From JBCCMQ01 sp039026235 (GTDB lineage Bacteria > Pseudomonadota > Alphaproteobacteria > Rhodobacterales > Rhodobacteraceae): a DNA stretch of 40,449 nt. Below, in pieces: positions 8,089 through 16,960 of the stretch (positions within the stretch are counted from its first letter, which is position 1; every line of letters starts with the position of its first letter). The translations under genes were made by a program, and so were the position numbers. The stretch covers positions 1-40,449 of the forward strand of contig JBCCMQ010000024.1 in the NCBI GenBank assembly GCA_039026235.1, written 5' to 3'. A model generated the notes under the pieces. It was not told where the DNA came from. It was given only the letters and a program-made list of their open reading frames with translations, and searched no databases.

Positions 8089-8373
8089 AGCTTAGGCATC
8101 CCTTTTTGGTGCTTTAAGCTCTGCTTACCCAGCCGAAACTTTGACGAGAATGATGGCTTGACTGATCGGCATGACCCAAGCGCCAGTCATCTTCACGCTC
8201 GCGTGAATTGCACCTCGCAGGACCTTTCTCGATCCGTAAAATCAGCAGTCACGCTTAGGCACGCTCGACCAATGCCTGTCGAGTGCTCAGCTACCGTCCG
8301 GTGCCGTGCGAACGCAGCTTGTCCAGCGCTGGCCGAATGCCAAACGATATCCCGAATTTCATGGAAGATTATT

Positions 8374-9108
8374 TCAGTCGCGCAATGCCGTCGTCCTTAG
8401 GGCACCAAGGCTGGCTAGCCCCACTATCAGCATCCAAGCCGCTGCAGGAAGTGGAATGACGCTCGGCGGAACGTCATCGCGGGGGGGTGTTGTGCTGAGC
8501 GTGACCTCCGCTTCGGAGAAGGCAATAGGCACCCCGGGTCCGAAACTTAAAAACCCAAGCCCCGTCGAACCGGCGTTACCAGGTTGATCCAGCGTCACCG
8601 GTGGGGAAAACTGAGCTGCGGCGTCAGTAGGACCAGAAATCATATCGCCGTATGCAAGATTGAACTGAAGAAATCCGGTACCGCTAAAAGGCGCTCCTGG
8701 ATCGTCCGGTTGATAGAAGAGCAGGCTGACGATGCCTCCTGACGTGCTGAACGCAGATTCGGCTCCTACTGGTATGGCAGTTGTCACGTCCGTTTCGGTG
8801 AACAGTACAGACGAACTAGCTGTCGTGATAGTGACGTCGTACTCGGTGAATCTGAAACTGTTGCTGCCAAAGGGTGTGGGATTACCCGGATCAACAATAA
8901 ACGTACCCGAGACGTTCGCACCTCTGAAATCATTGCGCGGGTTGCCTGAAGTCGGACCTCCGATACCCGGAATGACATCGTCGGATAGAGTTGCTGAAAG
9001 GCTTCCGTAAATAAGTGTTGAAGCAAATGCCGGAGCAGCCAAAACGTAAATGAAACAAATAAAAAAACCTAAGCCTTTAATCGCCTGTGTCTTGAATTGC
9101 GCAATCAT
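8374..9108 (-). CDS. VPLPA-CTERM-type surface or exported protein
   Basis: A 244-residue protein with a Sec signal peptide (MIAQFKTQAIKGLGFFICFI, cleaved after AAPAFA) and a C-terminal sorting tail: VIPLPAAAWMLIVGLASLGA followed by basic residues (RTTALRD). This is the VPLPA-CTERM pattern of Rhodobacteraceae, a PEP-CTERM-like signal thought to be processed by an exosortase in cells that make extracellular polymer. The middle is rich in Gly, Ser, Thr and beta-type segments with no recognised domain. The start at ATG 9108 places the signal peptide at the N-terminus; the frame is open to 9255. No exosortase gene lies in the window. Confidence 0.85.
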   Translation of the reverse strand: MIAQFKTQAIKGLGFFICFIYVLAAPAFASTLIYGSLSATLSDDVIPGIGGPTSGNPRNDFRGANVSGTFIVDPGNPTPFGSNSFRFTEYDVTITTASSSVLFTETDVTTAIPVGAESAFSTSGGIVSLLFYQPDDPGAPFSGTGFLQFNLAYGDMISGPTDAAAQFSPPVTLDQPGNAGSTGLGFLSFGPGVPIAFSEAEVTLSTTPPRDDVPPSVIPLPAAAWMLIVGLASLGALRTTALRD

Positions 9109-9292
9109 TTTTTCCAACCAGAACCAAAACCAAAGATCATGTTTGGTTCGCAGTGAAGCAATCCAATCTTTCCGCCGACGCGAACAGACTGTACATGCTG
9201 CAACAATATACCCCAAACACAATGAATTCGTGGAATGATTCCCAAGGTGAGACAACCTACGGATTTCCTTAGGAGTCAGGCACGACCTTAGA

Positions 9293-10021
9293 TTAAACGA
9301 CTATCTTTTTGTGGGTGATGGCTATCGCCAACGCCTGCTCGCGCGTTTGGGCGCCCAGTTTTGTTCGGGCGTTGCGCATATGAAGGTCGACAGTAACGGG
9401 CCGAATGCCCAGCCGCAGCCCGATCTGTTCCGTGCGCAGACCTTCCGCCAAAAGACAAAGACAATCGGTTTCCCTTTTTGACAGCTCTTCAAGTGAACCA
9501 GGCGCCTCAAGTACGATGCGTTGATCGGCAAGTGCAGCACCCACAAGCAAAAGCTGCCCATAATTGGCGTGTATCTCGATCATCTTTTCCTTGGTAAATT
9601 CGCTCAGCAGATTCCAGCCACGCACCACGCCGTCCTCACCGCTCGACATTCTAAGCGCTATTCCGCTCGTAATGCCGAAAACTTCCGCGCGTTTGATAAC
9701 GGCAACATCCTCGGGCTGGAGATACGGATAGTCTTCAAGAAAAGCGGAACCTGTGAAAAATGTGGGCGGCATTTCCGGCGCATAGATGAACAATGGGTCG
9801 CGCTCATAGTCCCTGTGCGTCATATAGGCTTCTTGCCAGCCAAGCAGTTTGTTTGAAAATCGGATATCTCTTGTCGTAGGCGTCTGGTTGAGAATACGGC
9901 GGCCGTACACGCATCCGAGAAAACCAAACTGTTCCATGAAGCGCGTCGTCTTTTCCCAAACGGCAACAGGACCCTGCGCATCCAGAACATCCTGTGAAAA
10001 GTCCAGCAACCGTTGATCCAT
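9293..10021 (-). CDS. LuxR-type quorum-sensing regulator (solo)
   Basis: A 242-residue acyl-homoserine-lactone receptor-like regulator. The ligand domain keeps Trp62, Tyr66, Asp75 and Pro76 with the same spacing as Trp57, Tyr61, Asp70 and Pro71 of TraR, while the position of TraR Trp85 appears to be Phe (PPTFFTG). The C-terminal helix-turn-helix (about 178-235) reads ELSKRETDCLCLLAEGLRTE and VTVDLHMRNARTKLGA, the usual LuxR/GerE form. ATG 10021 is chosen because the domain starts there; the frame extends to 10132. No luxI-type synthase is adjacent, so it is a solo in this window. Ligand class is inferred from the retained residues. Confidence 0.9.
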   Translation of the reverse strand: MDQRLLDFSQDVLDAQGPVAVWEKTTRFMEQFGFLGCVYGRRILNQTPTTRDIRFSNKLLGWQEAYMTHRDYERDPLFIYAPEMPPTFFTGSAFLEDYPYLQPEDVAVIKRAEVFGITSGIALRMSSGEDGVVRGWNLLSEFTKEKMIEIHANYGQLLLVGAALADQRIVLEAPGSLEELSKRETDCLCLLAEGLRTEQIGLRLGIRPVTVDLHMRNARTKLGAQTREQALAIAITHKKIVV

Positions 10022-10505
10022 ACACCTACCCACGAAGGTCAAAACATCTAAAATGAAATGACGGGGCAAAGGGCGCATTCGCAAGCAAGGATGAGCCAGC
10101 GGATTAAGACATAGTGCCGCATACGGCCGCACCAGATTGAAGTCTTCCCGTGAACCAGCCCTGCCACTTGGCCGCCATACGGATCGATAATACGTCTGAC
10201 AGACGCGCCTCTTCTCCCATGCGCAAAACCGACCTTAACGGAATCTAGCCCGGGCGCAGATGCCCCAAAGGCCGGCGCCGAGCCCAAAATGACCAATGCA
10301 GCACGTTGCGCCACTGTTGTTTAACGGGTCTCTGCGTCAACCTGCTTGGTCGGTGCAACCGCTGGGAAGACACCGGTAACGAGCATTGCCGAGCCCATAT
10401 TCCGAATCATCGGTTTCACATCTTCGTGTAGTGGAATGGTGGGCGGTGTTCAGTCGAAAACCTTGCCCATATCTAACTCTGATTAGGATTTAAGCGGGTG
10501 GCCCG
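10022..10505. other. intergenic region between the LuxR and winged-helix/TPR genes
   Basis: About 480 bases, divergent promoters expected. A minus-strand frame at 10048-10314 starts with a hydrophobic, signal-like segment (MAQRAALVILGSAPAFGASA), and another of about 30 codons precedes it, but neither has family support and the first runs beside the start of the LuxR gene. I see no terminator or repeat. Confidence 0.35.
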
Positions 10506-11696
10506 GTGCATCTGATACTTGACGGGTGGCGTTTCGACGTCGCCTCGCGAACGGCAATACGTGGAAGGAATACCATCCGGCTTTCGCCACGGGCGGTGCG
10601 GCTTCTGCAGGCGCTGGCACGAGCGCAGGGCACCATAATGTCACGCGAACAGTTGTTGGACGAGGTTTGGCCCGGCGTTTACGCCAGCGACGAAAGCTTG
10701 ACCCAGGTAGTCCGCGAATTGCGCTGCAAGCTTGGCAATCGGGAGCTGGTCGCGACCGTTCCTGGCAATGGTTACTTGTTGACGTCCGAGGTAAGGTACG
10801 ACGGCGAAACATCAGCGCAACCGCATTCAGAGCAAGGTTTTACGATCGACGCTTACGCACTTTGCCTGGAAGCACGCGAGTGCTTTCAGCGCGGTGATGA
10901 GGGGTCGCAGCGGAGCTTTGTATCTCTGGCTGACCAGGCGGCCGCCCAAGCGCCGGGTTACTCCGAGGCGCGCGGTTTGCGTGCGCTTGCCCTGATGAAA
11001 CGCCATATCTTCTGGTCGGAAGGCGAACACTTGCTGGATGACGCGATGGGCGAAGTCGAGATCGCGCTCGCACTCGATCCCTCGCTTGCTCATGCGCATC
11101 TGACACAAGCATCGCTCCAGACTTTTGTAGGTGAAACTGAAGCCGGACTGAAGTCGCTTGAGCGTGCCTTGGTACTTGCTCCGCGCGACGCTGAAGTGCA
11201 TCTCGAAGCGGCGATCTTGCTTCTTTCGCTTGGCAGACTGGGCACAGCGGCGACGCTTGCTGCGCGTGCTGCCGATCTGTCGCCACTCGGCTACGGCGCC
11301 GCGATGCTTGCGGCCCGTATTCTCGAACCCTCAGCCCCTCACCGTAGCATGGCCTATGCGCGCCGAGCTTTACGGCAGATCCGGGCTGAACTTGATGTGG
11401 ATCCGCACTCGATGCGCGCCCGGTACGCCCTTGGTCCAATTCTTGCGCAGCTGGGAGACGTGCGCGCCGCGCGGTTTGCTTTGGACGATGTGCCCCAGCA
11501 CGACAGCCCGTTGGAGTACTACCGCGCTATTGGATCTGCAATGCTTGGCGATGGATCTGCTGCGTTGGAGCGCTTGACCTTCTTGACCGATCGAGGCTGG
11601 AGACACGCGTGCATCCTGACCACGGACAACGGGTTTCGAAGTATGCATCAGGACCGCCGCTTGCGCCGTCTTCAGCAAGACGCGCTGGCGGCCTAG
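10506..11696 (+). CDS. winged-helix (OmpR/CadC-type) regulator with TPR domain
   Basis: A 396-residue protein. Residues 1-95 form a trans_reg_C winged helix: LSPRAVRLLQALARAQGTIM, SREQLLDEVWPGVYASDESL, TQVVRELRCKLGN and the wing VATVPGNGYLL. The rest is helical TPR-like repeats, for example LAHAHLTQASLQTFVGETEA, LKSLERALVLAPRDAEVHLE and RAADLSPLGYG. There is no transmembrane segment, unlike CadC, so it is cytoplasmic. This layout occurs in alphaproteobacterial regulators fused to TPR or cyclase domains. The start is GTG 10506 with AGGA upstream; the DNA-binding domain begins immediately. Target and signal are unknown. It converges with the end of the sulfur/redox cluster. Confidence 0.85.
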   Translation: MHLILDGWRFDVASRTAIRGRNTIRLSPRAVRLLQALARAQGTIMSREQLLDEVWPGVYASDESLTQVVRELRCKLGNRELVATVPGNGYLLTSEVRYDGETSAQPHSEQGFTIDAYALCLEARECFQRGDEGSQRSFVSLADQAAAQAPGYSEARGLRALALMKRHIFWSEGEHLLDDAMGEVEIALALDPSLAHAHLTQASLQTFVGETEAGLKSLERALVLAPRDAEVHLEAAILLLSLGRLGTAATLAARAADLSPLGYGAAMLAARILEPSAPHRSMAYARRALRQIRAELDVDPHSMRARYALGPILAQLGDVRAARFALDDVPQHDSPLEYYRAIGSAMLGDGSAALERLTFLTDRGWRHACILTTDNGFRSMHQDRRLRRLQQDALAA

Positions 11697-11710
11697 GCAG
11701 GGAAGCGCAC

Positions 11711-12439
11711 TTAAGCCGTCTCGTTGTCATTCACGCGTGCTAATTTGACGATATTCATATGGCGGCGGATACGAAACCCCATCGACTGGTAGAGCGCGAT
11801 GGCAGGGTAGTTTTCGGCGTAGGCGTGCAAAAATGGCGTTTCTCCTCTTGCGAGGATCGTCTTTGCGACGCGCGCCACAAGCGCCCTGGCCAAACCTCGC
11901 CCGCGGGCGGCTTGATCCACGCACACGGCGCTAATCTCACAAAAACCGGGGAGCCGCATGCGCTCTCCCGCCATCGCAACTAGACGCTCTTCTTCGAAGA
12001 CGCCCCAATAGGTGCCAAGCAGGTGGGTATGCGGGAAAAATGGGCCTGGCTCTGTCTCTGACACCAGCCGCAACATGTCAGGGACATCTTTCGGCAATAG
12101 CGCGGTGATCTCATTGCGCGGGATATCTTTCAAACGCTGTTCAAGACACATTTGCACGCCCCGTGCGCGCAAAACAGGTATCGTTCCCTGAGGCACCGCA
12201 ACCGGCGCAGCTTGCATGAAGGTCAGACCGCCCAAACCGGTGCTCAGGAGATCGATTATGCCGGACACGTTGCCCGAGTTCTCTGGATCGATCGCGGCAA
12301 AGGGGGCCACGTCCGGTTGATACATTCTGCACGGTCCCGAGCACACCGCGAAACCAGCCTGGTGCGAGGTAAGGGCGGACCAGACCGGACGATCAAGCAG
12401 TGCCTGCATAATTGCGAAGTCGTTTGCGTGGTTACCCAT
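11711..12439 (-). CDS. GNAT-family acetyltransferase (FR47-like)
   Basis: A 242-residue protein. The N-terminal half (VWSALTSHQAGFAV and DVAPFAAIDPENS) resembles the lead domain of FR47-type acetyltransferases, and the C-terminal half carries EISAVCVDQAARGRGLARAL with the RGRGLA acetyl-CoA motif, then AYAENYPAIALYQSMGFRIR, the typical ALY-x-x-GF end. The start at 12439 overlaps the stop of the cysteine synthase-glutaredoxin gene by 8 bases, so it is the last gene of that co-translated unit. By family it acetylates an amine or thiol-bearing small molecule; O- or N-acetylation linked to cysteine metabolism is only suggested by context. Confidence 0.85.
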   Translation of the reverse strand: MGNHANDFAIMQALLDRPVWSALTSHQAGFAVCSGPCRMYQPDVAPFAAIDPENSGNVSGIIDLLSTGLGGLTFMQAAPVAVPQGTIPVLRARGVQMCLEQRLKDIPRNEITALLPKDVPDMLRLVSETEPGPFFPHTHLLGTYWGVFEEERLVAMAGERMRLPGFCEISAVCVDQAARGRGLARALVARVAKTILARGETPFLHAYAENYPAIALYQSMGFRIRRHMNIVKLARVNDNETA

Positions 12440-14006
12440 GGAAAGCACTCTTATTCTTGTTGGCCACCTTCTTAGGCGCGCGCCGCACCCATTTGGGCAG
12501 GTAATCCATGGCCGCCGGCACCTCAGGGAAAGCGATGGCGGCATCCAAAGCGGCAAGCCGGCTGGCGAGCGATCCATCCTCTGCCGCAGCCAAGACGTCC
12601 GTTGCGCCGCCCACCAGTTCGCCGCCGATGAAGACTTGCGGGACGGTACGCATGCCGGTTCTCGCAAAAAGTGCGCGAAGGATTTCGCCACCACGTTGGT
12701 TTTCGCGGTAGGCTGCGGCATCGACGTCGATTGATGCGAACGGCACGCCGTTGTCGTCAAAAAGCCGACGTACCGACCAACAGAACTCGCACCACTCAAA
12801 TCCAAACATAACCACAGGGGAGGCTCTGTCAGTTATGGTCCCTTTCAAAAACGCTGCGGCAGCGCTCGAAACCGGAGCCGGCGGGTTTTTCGAATCTTGA
12901 CTTATGGGCTTTGGTGGAATGCCTTCTGCAATCGCCCGCTCTTCCTCGTCCATGTCGATCGGAATGTGGTCGAAAAGCGGGGTGGACAGATATCGGTCGC
13001 CGACATCTGGGATCATCGCCAAAATCGTGCTTCCCGCTGGGACTTCGCGCGACAGTGCCAAAGCAGCCGCGACCGTTGCACCACCGCTGATCCCGCAGAA
13101 AATGCCCTCACGGCGGGCAAGTTCCCGGGTCACAGACAGCGCATCAGCCCCGGTGACCGGCTGAAAGCGATCAATGTGCCCGGCGCTGCGCGCGTCCTCG
13201 GCAAGTTTTGGGATGAAATCCGGCGACCAGCCCTGAACCGGATGGGCCCGTGCATTAGGATGGCTGCGTGCGGGCGCACCGTCGTCGCGGCGTTTCTGCG
13301 GCACGTCACTGGAAAGGAGCTGTGAGTTTTCCGGCTCGGTCACCACAATCTTCGTGCGTGGACTCTGCGCCTTGAGACCAGTGGCGACACCCTTCAGCGT
13401 TCCACCCGTGCCAAATCCGCTGACCCAATAGTCGAGGCCAATTTCACCGAAGTCTTCCAGAATCTCCTGCGCGGTAGTCCTTGCATGGATCTCGGCGTTG
13501 ATCTCATTCTCAAACTGGCGGCAGAAAAACCAGCCGTGCTGTTTTGCCAAGTGCTCTGCCGCACGAAACATGCCAGTGCCGCGTTCAGCCGCGGGGGTCA
13601 GCACGACCTTGGCGCCAAGGAACCGCAAGAGCTTGCGGCGTTCCAAGCTGAAGCTCTCGGCCATAACGATGACCAGCGGATAAGCCTTTTGCGTGCAGAC
13701 CATCGCCAAGCCGATCCCAGTATTTCCTGACGTCGCCTCAATCACCGTCTGGCCGGGCCTAAGCAGACCACGTTGCTCGGCATCTTCAATTACAGCAAGG
13801 GCAAGTCGGTCCTTGACCGACCCCATCGGATTTGCGCCCTCAAGCTTGCCGTATATCGTGACATGGTCCGGTCCCATATTGTTGAGACGCACGACCGGTG
13901 TGTGCCCAATCGTTTCGAGGATCGAAGCTTTGGGCCCTGCACTGGTGGACTGCATTTGCAACCGACCTGATGCTGGCTTTGTTTTCGTTCCTGGCGTTGA
14001 TGTCAT
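12432..14006 (-). CDS. cysteine synthase-like PLP enzyme fused to glutaredoxin
   Basis: A 524-residue fusion. Residues about 25-345 are a fold-type II PLP enzyme of the CysK/CBS family: ANPMGSVKDRLAL contains the PLP lysine, EATSGNTGIGLAMV is the substrate loop, GFGTGGTLKG binds the phosphate and GISGGATVAAALAL closes the domain. Residues about 395-480 form a glutaredoxin: VVMFGFEWCEFC with a dithiol C-x-x-C (Cys406, Cys409), the cis-proline TVPQVFIGG and the GG loop GGATDVL. CysK enzymes replace the acetyl group of O-acetylserine with a thiol or sulfide. The start at ATG 14006 has GGGAG six bases upstream; the frame runs on to 14171. The fusion suggests that a thiol-linked substrate is reduced by the glutaredoxin part. 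Confidence 0.92.
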   Translation of the reverse strand: MTSTPGTKTKPASGRLQMQSTSAGPKASILETIGHTPVVRLNNMGPDHVTIYGKLEGANPMGSVKDRLALAVIEDAEQRGLLRPGQTVIEATSGNTGIGLAMVCTQKAYPLVIVMAESFSLERRKLLRFLGAKVVLTPAAERGTGMFRAAEHLAKQHGWFFCRQFENEINAEIHARTTAQEILEDFGEIGLDYWVSGFGTGGTLKGVATGLKAQSPRTKIVVTEPENSQLLSSDVPQKRRDDGAPARSHPNARAHPVQGWSPDFIPKLAEDARSAGHIDRFQPVTGADALSVTRELARREGIFCGISGGATVAAALALSREVPAGSTILAMIPDVGDRYLSTPLFDHIPIDMDEEERAIAEGIPPKPISQDSKNPPAPVSSAAAAFLKGTITDRASPVVMFGFEWCEFCWSVRRLFDDNGVPFASIDVDAAAYRENQRGGEILRALFARTGMRTVPQVFIGGELVGGATDVLAAAEDGSLASRLAALDAAIAFPEVPAAMDYLPKWVRRAPKKVANKNKSAFHG

Positions 14007-14019
14007 CGGAAACTCCCGA

Positions 14020-15255
14020 TCAGGCCGCGCGGCGCGCGTCCAGATGCTCTGTGATGAGATGAGACAGGTCCTGCGCGTCCGCCGCTGCGCCCGAGATGTG
14101 GTGAGATCGCCGGCGTCGGAGCAGGGGAAGGCCCGTAACGAAAAGACCCGGCACAGGACAGACACCCCCATCGTGTTTCAATCGACCGCGCGCATCGAAG
14201 GCCGGCAGATCCATCCACGAATGATTGGGGGCGTATCCAGTAGCCCAGATAATCGTTCTAACTTCCCCTCGCATAAGATCGAGCGAAAAGCGCGGCTCGC
14301 TTGGGATTAAGGTGGGGGCAGGACGGTCTCTGGTCGCAAGCTCGCTCGTGCTGCCGTAGCCTTCGATCCATTCGTCAATACGATCCAGCGTCCGGTGCAT
14401 TTTGAGATCGGCTGCTGTCGTCATGTTGGACAGGCCACCGGAAAACAACGCCGTTCCTTCGCGTACTGCCGCGAGACGCCCGGTGATCCCTACCCCAAGC
14501 GACTGAAGTGCGTTCAGATCAACCGGACCACCACCGAAAAGCTGAGCTGATGGCAGCCTCCGTGCCTTGGCAAGATCTTCAACCTCGCTCGCGCGTTCGT
14601 CGTAGATGCCCGTATGATGCAGCCAAAACTCAATGTCCCGCCCACGATAGCGGCGTGGCAGGCGAACGTGTGCGCCCACCGCCAGAGTGACACGGCGGCC
14701 CGATAGCCGGATCTCGCGCGCAAGCTGCACGCCCGACGCGGATGCGCCTATCACAAGAACATCACCTTCTGGGAGCTGCTTTGGGTTGCGATACTTGTCC
14801 GGTGTGAGTTGCTCGATGTTTGAAGGTATGTCGCGCTCCATTGCCGGGACCCGGGGGCGGCTGGTCGCGCCGGTGGCGTTGACAACGCTCTCGGCAGACC
14901 AGGTGCCTTGATCGGTTTCGACGCGGAAACCCGACTCGTCCCGCGTCACCCGGGTAACTGTCACGCCCGAGCGGATTGGGGCCGCAATTTCGTGCGCATA
15001 ATGTTCCAGCCGATCGGCAAATTCGGATGCCGTCATGAAACCGTCTGGCTCTGCCCCGTCGTAGTCCGCGCCCGGCAGGCCGTTCGCCCAGTTCGGCGTC
15101 AGCATGCGCAGACTGTCCCAGCGTTCGGTTCGCCAGGCGTGGCCGGGGCCGCCACGCTCAAGCAACAGGTGGTCGACCGACCGCCGTGTGAGGGCGCGGC
15201 TTAGGGCTAAACCGGCATGGCCTGCGCCAATGATCAGGGTTGTAACATGCTCCAT
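14020..15255 (-). CDS. FAD-dependent flavoprotein monooxygenase-like (CzcO/FMO group)
   Basis: A 411-residue flavoprotein. The N-terminal FAD Rossmann motif is IIGAGHAGLALSRAL, the second NAD(P)H Rossmann is VLVIGASASGVQLAREI, and the late ATG-type motif is IIWATGYAPNHSWMDLP. This is the group of flavin-containing and Baeyer-Villiger-like monooxygenases (CzcO/Trk type) that oxygenate soft heteroatoms (S, N) or carbonyls. The start at ATG 15255 has AAAGGA just upstream. The stop is 13 bases from the start of the cysteine synthase fusion, so they are co-transcribed. The substrate is unknown; a sulfur compound is inferred from the neighbours. Confidence 0.88.
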   Translation of the reverse strand: MEHVTTLIIGAGHAGLALSRALTRRSVDHLLLERGGPGHAWRTERWDSLRMLTPNWANGLPGADYDGAEPDGFMTASEFADRLEHYAHEIAAPIRSGVTVTRVTRDESGFRVETDQGTWSAESVVNATGATSRPRVPAMERDIPSNIEQLTPDKYRNPKQLPEGDVLVIGASASGVQLAREIRLSGRRVTLAVGAHVRLPRRYRGRDIEFWLHHTGIYDERASEVEDLAKARRLPSAQLFGGGPVDLNALQSLGVGITGRLAAVREGTALFSGGLSNMTTAADLKMHRTLDRIDEWIEGYGSTSELATRDRPAPTLIPSEPRFSLDLMRGEVRTIIWATGYAPNHSWMDLPAFDARGRLKHDGGVCPVPGLFVTGLPLLRRRRSHHISGAAADAQDLSHLITEHLDARRAA

Positions 15256-15305
15256 GTCGTTCCTTTTGCGGCCCAAGTGCCGGCCTCTTTCTGGGATGGT
15301 TTTGT

Positions 15306-15335
15306 GCTTGGGTGCCCCTACGCGGACACCCAAGC
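15306..15335. promoter_or_regulatory. stem-loop between the DUF1127 and flavoprotein genes
   Basis: GCTTGGGTG at 15306-15314 pairs perfectly with CACCCAAGC at 15327-15335 over a 12-base loop. There is no following T-run on either strand, so it is more likely an mRNA-processing or attenuating element than a full terminator. Confidence 0.5.
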
Positions 15336-15346
15336 GCAGCGGCAGA

Positions 15347-15541
15347 TCAGAACGGAAGGTCGGAACGCCGCACGGTTTGGTGGAAGTGGTCACGCACCAG
15401 TCCGACGTCGTCGAGTATCCTGTCTGACTGGTTGCGAAGGTCGTGATAGGCGCGCCTCTTGGCGACGCTAGAACGGCGGGTTGACCCGAGACCGGTCAGC
15501 CATCGGCCGATGTTCTGCCTTGTTGTGAGACTAAGGCTCAT
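15347..15541 (-). CDS. DUF1127-like small protein
   Basis: A 64-residue protein (MSLSLTTRQNIGRWLTGLG at the N-terminus) whose C-terminal half, KRRAYHDLRNQSDRILDDVG, matches the arginine-rich DUF1127 (YjiS-like) pattern R-x-Y-x-x-L-x-x-x-S-D-R-x-L-x-D-x-G. Members of this family in alphaproteobacteria are small basic proteins linked to RNA metabolism and carbon or phosphate responses. The ATG at 15541 has AAAGGAA upstream; a longer frame to 15775 is antisense-like and would overlap the OsmC gene. It sits between the OsmC-like gene and the flavoprotein. Confidence 0.7.
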   Translation of the reverse strand: MSLSLTTRQNIGRWLTGLGSTRRSSVAKRRAYHDLRNQSDRILDDVGLVRDHFHQTVRRSDLPF

Positions 15542-15578
15542 AGTGTTTCCTTTCTCGCGGAAACGGACGCGGCCGGTC

Positions 15579-16142
15579 TTAGCCGACCGTGACGTGCACG
15601 TTCCCTGGGTTGGTGATGATGTCGAAAACGGCCGACCGTTTTTGCGATTGGGCAACGAGTGCGGCGATGTCTTCCTTCGAAGCATCGGCATCGATATCGA
15701 ACCGAACGCGGATCGACTGAAAACCGTTGCGAACGTCCGGATCGATGCCAAGTATACCGGCGAGATCCATCTCACCTTCGACAGTGGCCTTAGCCGATTT
15801 TAGTTCGATCCCGCGGTTTTCGGCCACGGACGCCAAACCTGCCATTAGGCAGCTTGCAAGCGCACTCAGCACGATCTCGACCGGGGTGGCTCCTTTGTCC
15901 GCAGCCGCAAAGACCTTTGGGTGATCGGCGTCTATCGAGAACACCCGGTCATGCTTCTGCGCTTCGCCAAGCCCGTAAAAGCTCTCGATCTCCGAGCGGC
16001 TGTGCACGCCGTCGATCCATTCGCATTGGGCGCGCCAGGTGAACTGAGCGGCCTCTGGCGCCGCCTCCAGCGCGTTGCGCGCCTCGAGTATCGCCTGTAC
16101 GTCGACGCCGTTCTTCTGGGTTTGTACTGTTTGAGTTGTCAC
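15579..16142 (-). CDS. OsmC-family protein
   Basis: A 187-residue protein of the OsmC/Ohr fold, which usually reduces organic hydroperoxides with a cysteine pair and a thiol donor. The N-terminal part reads TWRAQCEWIDGVHSRSEIES, the core HPKVFAAADKGATPVEIVLS, and the first active cysteine is in ALASCLMAGLASVAENRGIE. At the place of the second cysteine the sequence is QKRSAVFDIITNPGNVHVTV, with serine, so the classic two-cysteine mechanism is absent here, as in several OsmC subfamilies. The start is GTG 16142 with AAGGAAG upstream. Position in the cluster supports a role with reactive sulfur or peroxide species. Confidence 0.9.
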   Translation of the reverse strand: MTTQTVQTQKNGVDVQAILEARNALEAAPEAAQFTWRAQCEWIDGVHSRSEIESFYGLGEAQKHDRVFSIDADHPKVFAAADKGATPVEIVLSALASCLMAGLASVAENRGIELKSAKATVEGEMDLAGILGIDPDVRNGFQSIRVRFDIDADASKEDIAALVAQSQKRSAVFDIITNPGNVHVTVG

Positions 16143-16202
16143 TGATTTCTTCCTTTCTGAAGGGGTTCCGGCGCGGAACGTCGCCGCACCGGAAAGGTTT
16201 GC

Positions 16203-16910
16203 CTAAAGATCCGGTCGCGCGGGCAGGCCAGAGAAAAGCTGGATGTGCGCGTTCTGACCAAAGGCACCCGGCAGGACACCGTAGGTCTTGCCATCGCTGT
16301 GCCAGTTGACGGCCAGCCCGGCAGTCAGCTGTTCGCCCGAGAGCTGGAGCGCCGTCTCGAAGGTCTGGTCGAACTTGGCCGACCCTTCCGCATCAGCCAC
16401 AAAGACCGACTGGCTGCCGTCGAACGCGCCTACGGGCAGGTCAAAGGTGCCAATGAACGGCTCGGTCTCGCCATTGGCCATGAAGAAGTGCCAGAGCGTG
16501 TAGACGCCATTTGGGACCAGACCCTCGAACTCGACTGTCAGGTGTCCCTCACCGTCTTCGACATGGTAAGAACCCGATCCGCTTGCGCCGAGCCAGTCAC
16601 CGAGTGAGATATCGAGTGCGGCGCCTTTCGGATAAGGACCGACCGCGCTCGCATCGCCCGGGTTGTGGCTTTGTTCTTCGCTTGAGGCAAAAAGAGGCGC
16701 GTTCAGGCGTTCGTAGTCGACGCCAGGCCGGAAGATATCGTCCGAACCGGGATTGTCTTGGACATAAACGTCCTGTTCCGCGACGCCAGCGTCGACGTGA
16801 GTGATGAACTTTAGCTCGAATGCCACCTCTTGCGCATCCCCAGAGGCGTCAATCGCCAAAGCGGGGCCGGCCAAAGCTGATGACAAGAGAAGTGTTGTTA
16901 AGATTCGCAT
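16203..16910 (-). CDS. exported protein of unknown function
   Basis: A 235-residue protein with a clear signal peptide (MRILTTLLLSSALAGPALA). The mature part contains FELKFITHVDAGVAEQDVYV, a glycine-rich LGDWLGASGSGSYHVEDGEG and LVPNGVYTLWHFFMANGETE, suggesting a beta-sandwich, but I do not recognise the family. No cysteines or histidine clusters indicating metal or heme binding are obvious. ATG 16910 has AAAGGA upstream. It lies between the OsmC-like gene and the homocysteine methyltransferase gene, on the same strand, with a stem-loop in its upstream region. It is probably periplasmic. Confidence 0.8.
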   Translation of the reverse strand: MRILTTLLLSSALAGPALAIDASGDAQEVAFELKFITHVDAGVAEQDVYVQDNPGSDDIFRPGVDYERLNAPLFASSEEQSHNPGDASAVGPYPKGAALDISLGDWLGASGSGSYHVEDGEGHLTVEFEGLVPNGVYTLWHFFMANGETEPFIGTFDLPVGAFDGSQSVFVADAEGSAKFDQTFETALQLSGEQLTAGLAVNWHSDGKTYGVLPGAFGQNAHIQLFSGLPARPDL

Positions 16911-16960
16911 GTTTAGATCCTTTTCTTTGCAATTGTGTTAGGCGGCAGAGCCGCGGGGTT

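Noticed and set aside
10048..10314. minus-strand frame of 88 codons with a signal-like N-terminus
   Set aside because: It overlaps the LuxR upstream region, has no recognisable domain and no good ribosome-binding site; too weak to list as a gene.
14020..14310. possible CRISPR, prophage or toxin-antitoxin features across the window
   Set aside because: I looked for regularly spaced repeats, integrase or phage structural genes and paired small toxin genes, and saw none anywhere in the window.
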